Positions 35,605 to 46,886 of a stretch of 64,000 nucleotides of DNA are shown here, piece by piece. The first letter of the stretch is position 1, and each line of letters starts with the position of its first letter. The translations under genes and the position numbers were made by a program. Location: contig WPIO01000174.1 in NCBI GenBank assembly GCA_009760855.2, positions 325,501-389,500 of the forward strand, read 5' to 3'. The notes beneath the pieces were generated by a model that was not told where the DNA came from, searched no databases, and worked only from the letters and a program-made list of their open reading frames with translations. The DNA comes from Cristatella mucedo (Eukaryota > Bryozoa > Phylactolaemata > Cristatellidae).

Positions 35605-37545
35605 GTAGTGTGTCTGCGTTTGCAACTCCACAAAGCCGCAAAGACTAAGTGGTTCTTTCGCAGAAGAGTTGTCTATAACACACTCAAAGCCTGGTGGCTT
35701 AAGGTACACATTTGATAGCCAACAAACTACATCTCAAGCAATAAAGAGAAAGTAAGCAGTAAAGCTGAGTCAGGAGGGCAGTAGAGGTAGTGAGTAGTAT
35801 GGAAGTAGCAGCTCAGGAAGGCTGGAAAGAGTGTGCCATAGTCTGCAGCGGGAGAGTAGATGTCGTTGCTTAAGAGGGCCGTGATATTCCATGAGTAAAG
35901 ATGTTCACGACATGAGTTTCGGGTTTGAATCCTGCAGTGGGTGGTCGTTTATTGCCATCTGCAAGCGGTGACGATGGCCACGATTGCTCTTCTGCCGCTA
36001 CACAAACGCTATACCTGTTAAATCAGCAATAATTTGTTCTCTAGTCTATGACCTGTAGAGCAAAAGCTTCTGTCGCCAGCAGTCTTTGAGTGGAGGAATT
36101 GAACAGCAGCTAATTTATTGTTCATATAGGAACTAAAGGCGCGTTTAAGCTTCAACTGGTGCAGCAGTTGAGCGTGGTATGAAGGAGCCAAGCCACGGCC
36201 TTGGCCTTGCGGCTCAGCGTATGCACTTACTCTGCGTTCTTTGATACAGTGCCGGAAGCCATCTAAGCTCCTTCACCAAAGGCAAAGTCAAAGGTCAAAC
36301 CTATCTGAGATTTGTTAAGAAGCCTCACAGCCTTATTCACAACCAGCTGCCGTGGCCAGGTGACCCAGCCTAAATAAAATTGCAATAATCTAACCAGCTA
36401 GTTAAAACTTTTGCAGGCCACCTTGGTAGAAAGTCTTTAATCTTAAATAGAGATCGGACGTAGTAGGTACCTACTGAAGAATTATTCCTAATGAAGCTTC
36501 CCATTTTTAGGCAGTTGTCAAATGCGACACCTGAATTCCGAGTGCACTTCGACGGTCGCAAAACAGCATCACCTATTAAAAAAGAGTCTTCTAGTACAGC
36601 CACACGCTTGGGGTGTCCTACGGGTAGCAGTCCCGTTTTATTGTCTTGAAGCTTAATGAAATTTGCCGACATCCGGGATCTGATGTCTGCAAGGTAAGCT
36701 TTGATTTTATCAGTCGCAGCAGCAGATTCCGGTGGTTTAAATGACGACAACAATTGAGTATCGTCAGCATAAAATTGATAGCAGAATCCGTGATCCGAAT
36801 CACGTTTTCGAGAGGTTCAGTATAAATTGAGAGCCGCTAGCTAAGGACTGAGGACGGACCCTTGTAAGACACGACAGATGACTGATCTGGTGGAAGAGAC
36901 ATGACTATACACGACACGGGTTGAACACGATCAGACAAGTACGATTTGAACCACGCCAGTGCCTCTTCTGTGAGAACGATTGTTTTTCTCACTCGTTCAA
37001 GTAGGATTTCGTAATCAATAGTGTCGAAGAAATTTGATAGATCCGGCCGGACCGGAAATTGATAGATCCAGCCGGAAGTGACACTCCCCTCATCGTTGCT
37101 ACGTAGGACGTCATTGGTTTTGGATGAGAGCAGTTAGTGCGGAGTGGTACCGTTTGAATTCCGACAGAAATTTCTATAACCATTCATCTTTTTAATGTGC
37201 GCTACAAGCTACACGGTGACAATTTTTTGAGAATCTTTGACAAAAGTTAAGATTGGAACGTATCAATAGTTAGTTACTGATCAATAGTTGGCTCGCATCT
37301 CTTGATCTAATCCAGGCTTTTTAAGTATCGGCCGACCGATGGCCGATGTGAAAGACTTGGGTCTAACCTCGTTATCCAGAGAAGCGTTCACAATCTCATT
37401 TATGGCTGGACTAGGTGTGTCTGCCAGTGAAAACTACAGAGATGATAGTACAAGGTTTTCAGGAGACGAGCTCTTTTTATTTGACTCTCTTAAGATAGCC
37501 ACGTTGCATACAGAACCTCAGAAAATCTCTTAAGGAAATTCATAG
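35605..37545 (-). mobile_element. LINE-B, long decayed copy
   Basis: The right-to-left reading gives RT sequence: DTIDYEI, LAWFKSYLSDRVQPVSC, TDSAINFMLTI (the decayed YADD region), then FKPPESAAATDKIKAYLADI and LQDNKTGLLPVGHPKRVAVL, then the coding end and the 3' UTR near 35.62 kb. Stops occur throughout. A SINE1 at 35.88-36.03 kb interrupts it. The 5' part at 37.0-37.5 kb carries a GATAGATCCRGCCGG duplication. Confidence 0.88.
35876..36032 (+). mobile_element. SINE1 inserted in LINE-B
   Basis: GGGCCGTGATATTCC head, B box GGGTTTGAATCC, AAGCGGTGACGATGGCC, CTTCTGCCGCTACACAAACG and TTAAATCAGCA. Confidence 0.8.
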
Positions 37546-38164
37546 ATCGTGACTCAACAAGTGCTTTAGTCGGAGGAGGCTTTATTGAGACGTGATGATA
37601 AGTGCAATGTAAGGCGGTGACACAGTTAGAAATATCTCTCGGTAGAACGCCTAACTATTGGACAGTGAAGACCGTTAATACTTATCAGTGCTTTAAATTT
37701 CCAGTGGCACTAAAGCCTTTAAATCCAGCCGGCCAAATATTAAATGCTTGCAATCTATGTCTCTAGTTTGTTACTTATTATTAATTAATTAATATTATTT
37801 AGTTAATTAATTATGCTTAGCCGCAGGTGCGCAGGCTTAAATCTTAAATTCATATATATTGTTTCTCATTTCTTTTCCAATTTCACTTTGACTTGTGCAA
37901 GTTATCGCTAGACCAAACGCAGGAACATTTTGTAAAAGCTCTGCATCAAAAATTTATTCGATATCAATTGTGAATATTTTTAGATTTGCTTGTTGAGTTC
38001 CTTGTTGGGTTAGAAAACGCACGCTTACCTGCAAGTTGCTTTTGAGTTATCTCGAGTCCTTTGATTTCCGTTACATATATGATAAAAATTTCGCTAAATA
38101 AATTTTGCTAATAAAATTTAGTCCGCAGAGAAAATAATTGTAGGCAAAATAAAAAATGTCTAAT
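37546..38164. other. AT-rich, no gene recognised
   Basis: Nothing supportable is seen. Confidence 0.4.
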
Positions 38165-38640
38165 GCACTCTAAGAACATTAAATCTCTTTCTAGGCACCT
38201 TGCGTGTATTGGAAAATTGTGCAATATTATAAAGCAGCCAAGTGGCTAGTCCACATTTCAGTTTTTCGTATCAGGAGACCAATGACAATTCACTCCGGCT
38301 GAGCAAACACTTGTGAGGAGCAGGAGAGTGTTCGGCTTCTTTTTAAGGTCATATGGTCATGATACCAGTCGCAAGTAATCTCCAGACTTTGGAAGCATAC
38401 GAGCTGAAGATACGGTCTTAAAAGGATTTGTGGTTGGTTACAGCCCCACCTATTTGACTGTTATAAGAAGAGAGGCTGGTACAAAGCCTAGCCAGATTTT
38501 GAAGTGATTTCAATAGTTAGGCTGGGGCAAAAGCATAAATAGGCCTAAAAAATACCTTAAAAAGACAGAACCTTAAATTCTATACGCTGCTTGATATTGA
38601 GCCAGCTTGGTGAGAAGGGTTTATAAAATGGCACAGTGCG
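38165..38640 (-). mobile_element. LINE-A-related, highly decayed
   Basis: CTAAGAACATTAAATCTCTT and TCTAGGCACCTTGC resemble the tail. The reverse strand shows diverged coding with KQRIEFKVLS followed by IYAFAP and a GDR-like block. Many indels. Confidence 0.6.
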
Positions 38641-38653
38641 AAGTTCACTTAAC

Positions 38654-38655
<2 letters not shown>

Positions 38656-38740
<85 letters not shown>
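38656..38740. repeat. (TA)n(TG)n compound microsatellite
   Basis: About 22 TA units followed directly by about 20 TG units. Confidence 0.97.
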
Positions 38741-38742
<2 letters not shown>

Positions 38743-39028
38743 CTATATTTCTACAATAATAATTCGCATCCGAGTAAAATTCGCACCATAAATTTACGGA
38801 GACCATTTTTTTGAAAAAATAATAGTGAAAAATGTTATAACTGAATATGTAGCTCATTTTGTAATAATAAAAGCTCACTTTAATCATCACAGCTAGCGAG
38901 AAAGTCATCAGTCTCACTTTTAAAATAACATGTATAGCATTTATTTAAATTGTGTAGCTTTTATAGCGCTCTTGTACTGTGCCACTGGGTGTAGAATGCC
39001 CGAAACCAGCGATTGCTATTATTGGCAT

Positions 39029-39301
39029 TCAGCGATCTCCGGCCGGAAGTGAGAGCCTACCGCTGGCCGTCCACTCATCGGCTGCAGACCGACGGTACAA
39101 ACCGATGGTACAGCGGCCAAATTTCGGCCCGCTTCTGTGCTTCTTTCTCGCCGCGGGCCGCGAAGCAACCTGATCAGCCGGCTTGCAACCGCCAGCATCT
39201 TCGAAGTCTTCTGCAGCATTGTCGATGTCTGAATCGTCACTCTTTTCATAGATTGCAACACCTTCAACTCCATCCAGCGTGTTTGAAATTCTCAATTTTA
39301 G
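39029..39301 (-). CDS. possible exon, acidic then basic
   Basis: The minus frame is open for at least 88 codons: SNTLDGVEGVAIYEKSDDSD, then an acidic IDNAAEDFEDAGG run and a basic ARKKHRSGPKFGR. It ends at TGA. The acidic-basic order resembles the N-terminus of some DNA transposases or nuclear proteins. No catalytic motif or splice signal is convincing, so the call rests on residue composition alone. Confidence 0.28.
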   Translation of the reverse strand, partial: LKLRISNTLDGVEGVAIYEKSDDSDIDNAAEDFEDAGGCKPADQVASRPAARKKHRSGPKFGRCTIGLYRRSAADEWTASGRLSLPAGDR

Positions 39302-39797
39302 GTTTATGGTCAGCTAAAGTAAAGTTTAGTATAAGCTACTTAATCCCGTGTGAACAAATTGATCAGTCTAAATAGGTAGGCAAGGAGTGGCCTTCTCATT
39401 TTGACATTATTTGACTTGCTGCGTATGTGTGGCAGGCTTATTTTTTTCCCAAAACAAATTGGAAAAAGTGCGACTTACACTCGTAAAAACGCGGTACGTA
39501 GATGGAGAGTTTTTCGCCAGCTGTAAGCGTCGTCTTATTTCACAAGACATGAAGATCCGCAAGGTAGTGAGTTATTTAAGTTATACGGGTTTAAGTTATA
39601 CTGCCACGTATGTGGGTCGGCTGCGCTGCGGTATTTCTATACGCAAGCTCGAACGCTTGCAGTGCACCTTAGCTGAAAGTAGGCTGACTTGACTGTGCAT
39701 CTGATTCGTCCAGCGCATCCGACCATTTGGTAGAGAAACGGCCATTCGGAGAAGGACGCCCGGATTCCGTTTAGAGACCATATATAATACAAAATAT

Positions 39798-39915
39798 ATT
39801 TACAATTCATTTGCTTAGCACCCAAAGAGAACTGAATCTCTAGCCAGGCGTTTCACGTGTGCCGCCGCAGGGCTCAAGCCCACGACCTCGGTATTCAATG
39901 GCGACTTTGGCACCT
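39798..39915 (-). mobile_element. SINE2
   Basis: The reverse complement gives the B box GGGCTTGAGCCC, GCCTGGCTAGAGATTCAG, TTCTCTTTGGGTGCTAAGCA and AATGAATTGTA. Confidence 0.72.
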
Positions 39916-39965
39916 CGAGCTCGCTCAAGGTAAAGGCGGGCACATTAAGCCGCGGCCGAACCGAG

Positions 39966-41043
<1,078 letters not shown>

Positions 41044-41336
41044 GCAACCTGAATAGCATACCGGAGGGTGTTAACTTCGGGATGGGAAACCAAGGAATTC
41101 CGCGAGGAAGAGTGGCCAGCGCCAGCAAGACTCTCGTGTCTGCTCTAAAAGCCACGAAAATCAGCCCGGCAGTTACGTGCGAAGCTCCGGCTGCTGCATT
41201 GACAGCGAGTCCTGTGAAAGGTAGGAGAGTGCCTCTTCGTAGAGAAGGGAGACAATATCTGCTGCCGGAGGTGGCAAGCTTTTTCACAGAAACTGAGTCA
41301 TCCAGCAGATCTGTCAACGACGGTTTCCTTTTCTAA
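41044..41336 (+). CDS. possible terminal exon, unknown protein
   Basis: An acceptor (GACGTTTTTGTAG) precedes an open frame starting NLNSIPEGVNFGMGNQGI, with ASKTLVSALKATKISPA and CEAPAAALTASPVKG, then QYLLPEVASFFTETESSS to TAA. A possible donor (AAAG|GTAGGA) at about 41221 offers a shorter internal form with phase 1 at both ends. AATAAA occurs near 41705, within a duplicated segment. No domain is recognised; composition is coding-like. Confidence 0.33.
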
Positions 41337-41559
41337 GGGTTACACAGGAGTATTCCTTTTGAACCTTTTGTTGCAAGAAGAGAGGCCGTAGGAGCTAAGT
41401 AAAATGTGTTCGCGCGTGTGCTCGTGCGTGCATGCATGTGTGTGCGCGCCACGGTTACGATGGAGAGTTAGCGGCTTTTAAACTAAAGTCCTTTACCACA
41501 AGCATAAGCGAACGTAACAATGCTAGCCATTGATTACGCCACAATCAGTTCCTGTAGGT

Positions 41560-41690
41560 TATTATTTATGAAGACCTTGTAAACTCTAGTACTTTCATCA
41601 TCTGGCTTGCTAACGTAACCCGCGACCTCGGGTTCGATGTAGTGAAAAGCAACCGCCTTTTTTAGTGTGCCATAGCGTCTGACAGCACTT
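41560..41690 (-). mobile_element. SINE1 head remnant
   Basis: CCCGCGACCTCGGGTTCGAT, TAGTGAAAAGCAACCGCC and TAGTGTGCCATAGCG correspond to the reverse complement of the SINE1 head; the body is lost. Confidence 0.6.
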
Positions 41691-41806
41691 ACGGAAAGGC
41701 TAAAAATAAACTTGAGCCAGCTCTTCACGGCTATATGATGATTTTATTGGACATCTAGTCAAGTTCCTGTACATATGACAAATGTGCAGGATCAACCTAG
41801 TAGTTT
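41674..41806. repeat. duplicated segment, partner at 55.38 kb
   Basis: CTAAAAATAAACTTGAGCCA, CACGGCTAT, TTGGACAT and ACATATGACAAATGTGCAGG appear in the same order and spacing at 55387-55513, in both places directly after a SINE1 head in the same orientation. Confidence 0.85.
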
Positions 41807-42496
41807 TAAACTCTAGAACTGTCATCCTCTGGCTTATATAGCATGCTAACGTCTCACTACTTTGGTCTTACTAAGGCAACAATTAATGTTACTAGTGGTT
41901 CCTGAATTACGTTGATTAGGAGTCAAATATGTCAAAATCCAGGGTTTGGACGTTTCGTTTTAAAAGCTCAACTGACGGTCTCTCAGCTGCCTTTTTGACT
42001 TCGAGTAATGCATAATTAAATAATTAAGTGTTAAGTATTTAAGTTGTAAGCTATGGCTAGGGATGCACAGGTGTGGCCTTCTCAGGCTGTCGAATAGACT
42101 GGTCTTCGTTGACGACATGGACTCGCTGTATCAAGCTACGGACGCTGTCTATGGCTGCCGTCTTTTCCTGCCTGCATGTATCTGTGCAGCAACTGCGAAC
42201 CTTCAGCCGAGCTCTGAGGTGCCAGCTCCGCCAGCAGTGGTCACGTGTCTGCCAGTCACGTGCCTGCAACAACTGGCACCCACGTCAGTTCGCTGTGCTT
42301 GTTGCAAATGACTTCGATTCTGGAGCGGCTTTTGTTAAAGCGACGTTCGTTGCAAAAGGCGGAGCGTGGGGAGAGATGGAGACAGACGGAGAAGGGAGCT
42401 AGAAGCCTAACACGTTCGCCTTCCAGATAAAATGCCTCGTTGATAATATAGATAAATAGAATGCCATGAAAGAATGTTCAAAATTGTTGTTTTTTC
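41807..42496. other. no gene recognised
   Basis: AAACTCTAG.ACT.TCATC.TCTGGCTT at about 41806-41836 repeats a motif at 41580-41610. Nothing else is supportable. Confidence 0.35.
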
Positions 42497-42826
42497 ATGG
42501 TAGCCTGGAGGCCTGAAATTTCAGCAATTCCAGCAGAGAGGTACGCAGCTTCGAACAGATGTCAAGCTTGCCATCGAGTAAAAGCCGACGCGATAAGTTC
42601 TGACAACACCGAAAAGGCTAGCGTGGCATTTCGTCCTATCTTTGAGTCAAGAGTGCATGCGGAAATACCTCCAAAAAATGAAGAGAGTAGTTTTGAGATT
42701 AATTTAGTAGCAACATTCCGCGGCTGCGTGGTCGTGGATCTTGCGTGTGCAGTGTTAACATCCAAAATTATTGCTATGACTACCGTCTTGGCATTGTTAG
42801 CACTCCGCCTCTCTGTATTGGATTGT
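42497..42826 (+). CDS. possible ORF, cut by a LINE-B insertion
   Basis: An ATG opens MVAWRPEISAIPAERYAASN, then CQACHRVKADAISSDN, a mixed region, and a hydrophobic segment (IAMTTVLALLALRLSVL). The frame runs straight into the LINE-B tail at 42827, so its natural end is lost if it is a gene. The minus strand is also open across most of this stretch. No family is recognised. Confidence 0.25.
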
Positions 42827-43450
42827 ATCTCCGTCAGTAACTCCACAAAGTCATAAAGACCATGTGGGTGTTACGCAGGAGAGTTTTGTATAGCGCACTC
42901 ACAGCCTAAGCGGCTTTCGGTACGCATTCAGTAGCCAACAGACTTCGTCTCACGCAACAAAGAGAAAATGGGAAGCACAGCAGAGTCAGGAGAGCAGTTG
43001 AGGTAGTGAGTAGAATAGAAGTAGCAGCTCAGGACCGCTGAAAAGGATGTGCCATAGTCGGCAGTTGGAGAGTAGATGTCGTTGCGTAAGAATTGTGGAA
43101 GCGAGTTCCACAGTCTAGGACCTGCAGAGCTAAAGCTTCTGTCGCCAACTGTCTTTAAGCGGAGGAATGGGACAGCTAATTGATTGTCCACACAGGACCT
43201 GAGGGCGCGAACAGGCTGAAACTGATGCAGCAGTTCAGCTAGGTACGAAGGAGCCAAGCCGTGGCGGGCCTTGTGGGTCAGCGTAACAACTTTGCTCTGT
43301 ATCCTTTGCTCAACCGGCAACCATCCTAGCTCTTTCAGCAACGGAGACACGTGCTCAAACCGCTGGGACTTGAAGACTAGCCTTGCAGCCATATTCATAG
43401 TCCGCTGTAGTGGTATAATAGCTTTCTTTGGCAGCCCAGCCAAAAGGGAT
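42827..43450 (-). mobile_element. LINE-B 3' part with a long open RT end
   Basis: The reverse frame 43443-42928 is open for 171 codons: [58 protein letters not shown] and [14 protein letters not shown]-to-TGA change ends the frame 16 codons early relative to other copies. 5'-truncated at 43450. This is one of the better preserved LINE-B ends. Confidence 0.92.
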
Positions 43451-43948
43451 TGATTGTATTACGGGATCCTATCCGGTGTTTTTCTTATTATGCTCGTTGT
43501 CATTTCGCTACTACAGGAAAAGCAACGTTAAAAAATTGTACGCATAGATTTTAAACTCATTGAAGAAAACTAAGTACTAGATTAGTCACATTTAGTCACA
43601 CATTAGTCACATGCTAGATTACTACTTATCCGAGGGAGAAGTCACCGAAAAGAGGCAGCAGCGCATGCGAGAGATTGAAGAACGCCTTCGCTGCTGCTTT
43701 CTTTGACGGCGCTTCGTTAACGTGCCGGCCATTTTCTATTTTTAAAAGTGGCCTTTGACTCATTCTCTCACTCGTTTATGCCGACCGCTACCGACGCGGC
43801 CAATGCCGATTCAAAAATGTCAGTCACTGCTAAACTGGGGAACAACAGTATAAGCTGACGGCACTACTTCAACCAAGTTAGATATAAAAGAGCTGCAGAT
43901 TTTTAAGCTCAGCAGCAGCATCATTCTGTTCTCGGTTATTATTTGTGC
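43451..43948. other. no gene recognised
   Basis: Nothing supportable is seen. Confidence 0.4.
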
Positions 43949-43984
43949 ATAATAAAAATAATGCACTTGATAAAGCGCCCTGAA
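43949..43984 (-). mobile_element. LINE-A tail, minimal (36 bp)
   Basis: CATAATAAAAATAATGCACT, then TGATAAAGCGCCCTGA: only the terminal bases of the element. Confidence 0.65.
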
Positions 43985-44026
43985 TCAACCTTTCACCATA
44001 AAACTGGATGCAGTACATAGATTCAC

Positions 44027-44141
44027 CTGTATACAGTACGTCTATGCAGCTCATGAATACTTCGCTGGTTGGCCGCTTGGTGAAGTGCCCCTCCTCCAAT
44101 ACGGACTCCATCCACCGGAAGTTGTTCAAAAAAGGCGCCAT
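44027..44141 (-). CDS. possible exon, unknown
   Basis: An ATG in good context starts MAPFLNNFRWMESVLEEGHF, followed by TKRPTSEVFMSCIDVLYT and a strong donor (TACAG|GTGAAT). It ends in phase 1. It lies on the same strand as the chitin-binding gene and 2 kb past that gene's poly(A) site, so it would belong to a different transcript. No family is recognised. Confidence 0.28.
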
Positions 44142-44424
44142 TATTGTAAATATACCTACTGAAGAGTCACAAGCAAACCAGATCTGGTTTGCTTAGCAAA
44201 AATGTTGAGGCCTTCTATAAGTTGGATTAATCGGATTGTAGATTTTTCGACTTTATATTTAGTTCGTCTCTAACAGTTTGCCGCGGTTCTTGGGAATATT
44301 TAATAATGTTGACAAAAGTCAGTATTAACTAAAACTAAAATTGACTCAAACCCAGATTTTCTAGGTTTTCGGCCAAGATATATCTGCATTAGCTCCCTAC
44401 ATACTTAGGGAAAATAATGATGGA

Positions 44425-44485
44425 AAATGATAGGGCCCTAAGAGAGCAGCACCTCTTTCTGGGCACTTTACATTTGCGATAAGCA
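44425..44485 (-). mobile_element. LINE-A-type tail, decayed
   Basis: GGGCCCTAAGAGAGCAGCAC, CTCTTTCTGGGCACTTTACA and TTTGCGATAAGCA match the LINE-A 3' end. Confidence 0.5.
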
Positions 44486-45358
44486 TTAAGCTTACGTAAA
44501 GAAAATGCGATCCTTACGGCCTTGGATATTTAGGGCAAGGGATTGGCAAACACCGATTGCCAAGCGGTTGCTAGGGGTAGATTAGGTGGGTACACTTAAA
44601 TAATGACGTGGTGTAATGTGCAAAACCAAGTTGGAGATGCATAGGTCTCTTAGTATGCTACACGGATGTATCATGATTGTGATTAGTATTACTATTATTG
44701 TCAAGCTTAAATCCTGCGGGCTACTTTTGGAATACGTATATGCCTGTAGTCGTGGATGATCTCTGGTGGATGGGTGCCCACAGATATTAGTGCCAGTCGT
44801 TCCCTTTCTCAACAATCGGAAAGGAATGCACCGGTAACATTAGTAATCTAGCTACTTAGCCATGTTAAATGACTAAGCGTCGCATATATATTTTGTAGGA
44901 ATGAATTTCGAGGCCGCAAGTGTCGGAAGCTCTCTGCTGCCGCCGGCTTAACGTCGCTAGCTTGAGATTTCGCTCACCACAGGATTACCGTCGGACACGT
45001 GTCACAGTCAACTGAGCTCGGGCATTGAATCTAACTCTGGCGAAATGTACAAAAGTCGACAAGTCTGAGCCAACCAAGTGGACAGATTAGATGTGCTTAA
45101 CTTATTGGCTAACTAATTGGCTTCCTTACTCGGCCTCGTGAACACGAGGCACGAACTCGAGATACTAGTGAATGTAGCATGTACCGTCGTGCATTCGAGC
45201 CCTTGCATCTTCTCGTTGCACCGATGAGCATTTATGAATGACTAATGCCAATTCACTGACTCGCGAGTTCCCCAACGAAGCAACGATATTAGCTACGTAT
45301 GTGCACAGTCAATCCACTTCTAAATCCGTGCACGTCCATTTAAATTAAATTAAATTAA
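44486..45358. other. no gene recognised
   Basis: A minus-strand frame with GTNICGHPSTRDHPRLQAY at about 44.75 kb looks coding-like but has no supporting signals. Confidence 0.3.
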
Positions 45359-45531
45359 ATATGAGCTGATTTAACAGCCTCTTTTGTATAGCGACAGAAG
45401 AGCCTTTACGGCTATCACCACCGCTTGCAGTGGCGATAAAGGATCGCCCACCGCAGGATTCGAACCCACGACGTCGGGACCGAGGTCGTGAAAAGCGACC
45501 GCCTTAACTAGTTCGCCATCACGGCTCACCC
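45359..45531 (-). mobile_element. SINE1, well preserved
   Basis: The reverse complement gives GAGCCGTGATGGCGAACTAG, TAAGGCGGTCGC, B box GGGTTCGAATCC, GCGGTGGGCGATCC, GGTGATAGCCGTAAAGGC and GTTAAATCAGCTCATATTTA. It is one of the best references for the family. Confidence 0.92.
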
Positions 45532-45716
45532 TGTTGCATTGCCCTGTCGTGCAGCGGCCGCACGTGCCAGCTGAGCAATCCCCTGTACTTGAGGAAGACA
45601 TTGTTGACGATCTGAGGGCTGTGATAATGCTCGAAATTCCTTGTCCTGAGTGTATGCAGTAGCAATTAGTGGGCAGACAAGCAGCAGTAAAGCGACCATC
45701 CCAGTTGCAGCCGTCG
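45526..45716 (-). CDS. alternative: signal-peptide exon on the minus strand
   Basis: The minus strand has ATG opening MVALLLLVCPLIATA, a textbook signal peptide, followed by YTQDKEFRALSQPSDRQQ and CLPQVQGIAQLARAAAA. The frame meets a stop in the SINE1, and a donor-like GG|GTGAGC lies exactly at the SINE edge. It conflicts with the plus-strand reading of the same bases. If real, it is the first exon of a gene downstream of the chitin-binding gene. Confidence 0.28.
45532..45662 (+). CDS. possible exon fragment, cut by SINE1
   Basis: The plus frame LLHCPVVQRPHVPAEQSPVL continues into EEDIVDDLRAVIMLEIPCP and ends at TAG (45660). It starts at the SINE1 edge, so the left side may have been separated by the SINE. 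The next protein-like frame, at 45727, is in a different phase. The minus strand here also reads well as a signal-peptide exon, so only one of the two can be right. Confidence 0.28.
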
Positions 45717-45726
45717 TGCTTAGCAG

Positions 45727-45975
45727 GCTGCTGCTTGGCCTGCTAAGCACAGCCAGTCGCTCCTTGAATGCATTCAATTTCTCTCATCCGAACAAATAAG
45801 AGAATTCGTTGTCTTCAAGACCCCAGACTTTAGGAGGCTGCCCAACCTGCTCAAAGGTGAGCTTTCGCAAGACACCTCGCTAATGAATATGCGATATTTC
45901 TACCAACACCGGGGATTTGCCATTAAGGAAGGGAAATCTTTTGACAAACCAAGAACACCCTGCCAGTCCCACTGA
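45727..45975 (+). CDS. possible terminal exon, unknown
   Basis: Following TTAGCAG, the plus frame reads AAAWPAKHSQSLLECIQFL, SSEQIREFVVFKTPDFRRL, PNLLKGELSQDTSLMNMRY and FYQHRGFAIKEGKSFDKP before TGA. The balance of residues is strongly protein-like over 82 codons. A donor-like AAAG|GTGAGC inside it gives an alternative end. No family is recognised. It could be a gene end or a transposon remnant. Confidence 0.35.
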   Translation, partial: AAAWPAKHSQSLLECIQFLSSEQIREFVVFKTPDFRRLPNLLKGELSQDTSLMNMRYFYQHRGFAIKEGKSFDKPRTPCQSH

Positions 45976-46125
45976 AGTGCAGCGCTATGCAGTGCAGTTC
46001 GCTGCAAGACGATCAAATACGACCACGCACGGACCTTAGCATGTGTAGGTCAGTCAGTGCAACTGATCTCAGCATGAACAGGTGAGGGCAGAGAAACTCA
46101 GCTGCCTAATCGTAGCTACAAAAAG

Positions 46126-46131
46126 TTTATT
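46126..46131 (-). other. poly(A) signal AATAAA of the chitin-binding gene
   Basis: The minus strand reads GGAATAAACTTTTT about 620 bases after the stop codon at 46754. It is the first AATAAA seen downstream in the transcript direction. Confidence 0.6.
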
Positions 46132-46753
46132 CCATAAAGTAATGCACGCAACAATTAGCCGTTCATTAATTGTCAAATACAGCTGCTGCTGCAAAGCAAA
46201 GCGTCAAAATCCTGAACCTGCCGGATTGTGCGGCCCAAAAAGCCTGCAGCCAGGATGAAATAGCATGGCAACTCTTGAGAGGGAAAGAGGGAGAGAGAGA
46301 AAGAGAGGGGGAAAGAGAGGGGGAAAGAGAGTGGAAAAGAGAGGGAGAGTGTGAGAGAGAGAGAGAGAGAGAGAGAAAGGGAGGGAGGGGAGGGAGAGCG
46401 AGAGAGCTCGACAGTGTAAGTGAGTGACTCCGGCTCACAAATATGGAATGCATCCAAAAGAGGATTACTTACAAGTCTGCTCTCAAAATAAAGATCGTTG
46501 TGGAAGCACACGCCCGGAGAAGGGCAATGTGCGACTTTGCGCAGCATAGCTGTAGAGCGGCAATATGTGACTGGCCAGATCGCAAAATCACCTTTGTCGT
46601 TGGAATGTTGCAAGATCGGTAAGGAATGTGGTTGCATCTTCGGGCCAAGAGCAGAACGGCACGATCCTGAGTCCTTAAGCAAGCGCTGCCAGCGAGAGTC
46701 GCCACTACGAGACGACCCGCCGAAGGAGCTTGCTGGAGGTCACTCGCGGCCGA
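46132..46753 (-). other. 3' UTR of the chitin-binding gene (predicted)
   Basis: This stretch runs from the TAA at 46754 to the AATAAA. It includes a (GA)n-rich block at 46280-46410. Open frames through it are attributed to composition. Confidence 0.5.
46280..46410. repeat. imperfect (GA)n/(GGGA)n microsatellite
   Basis: GAGAGAGA mixed with GGGGGAAAGAGAG units, within the predicted 3' UTR. Confidence 0.9.
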
Positions 46754-46886
46754 TTATTTGCCGGAATCTCTGTTCCCTCCATCATGAAGCATCGGCTGCA
46801 TGTCCTGCTGCACGGTAGTGGCTCTGCCGGACGGCAGGACGTCGCCTTGCCTGGGCTTGCTGCTGCTTGCTTGCTGTTGCCTAGTT
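46754..46886 (-). CDS. exon 5: cytoplasmic tail and stop
   Basis: The acceptor GTCTTTACAG precedes the exon. Completing the split Arg codon (AG|A), it reads [18 protein letters not shown], then [19 protein letters not shown] and GNRDSGK before TAA. The many basic residues right after the helix fit a stop-transfer signal. No kinase or ITAM-type motif is seen. Confidence 0.7.

Noticed and set aside
44582..44815. Possible exon with GTNICGHPSTRDHPRLQAY
   Set aside because: Protein-like for about 35 residues but without an acceptor, donor or neighbour to join.
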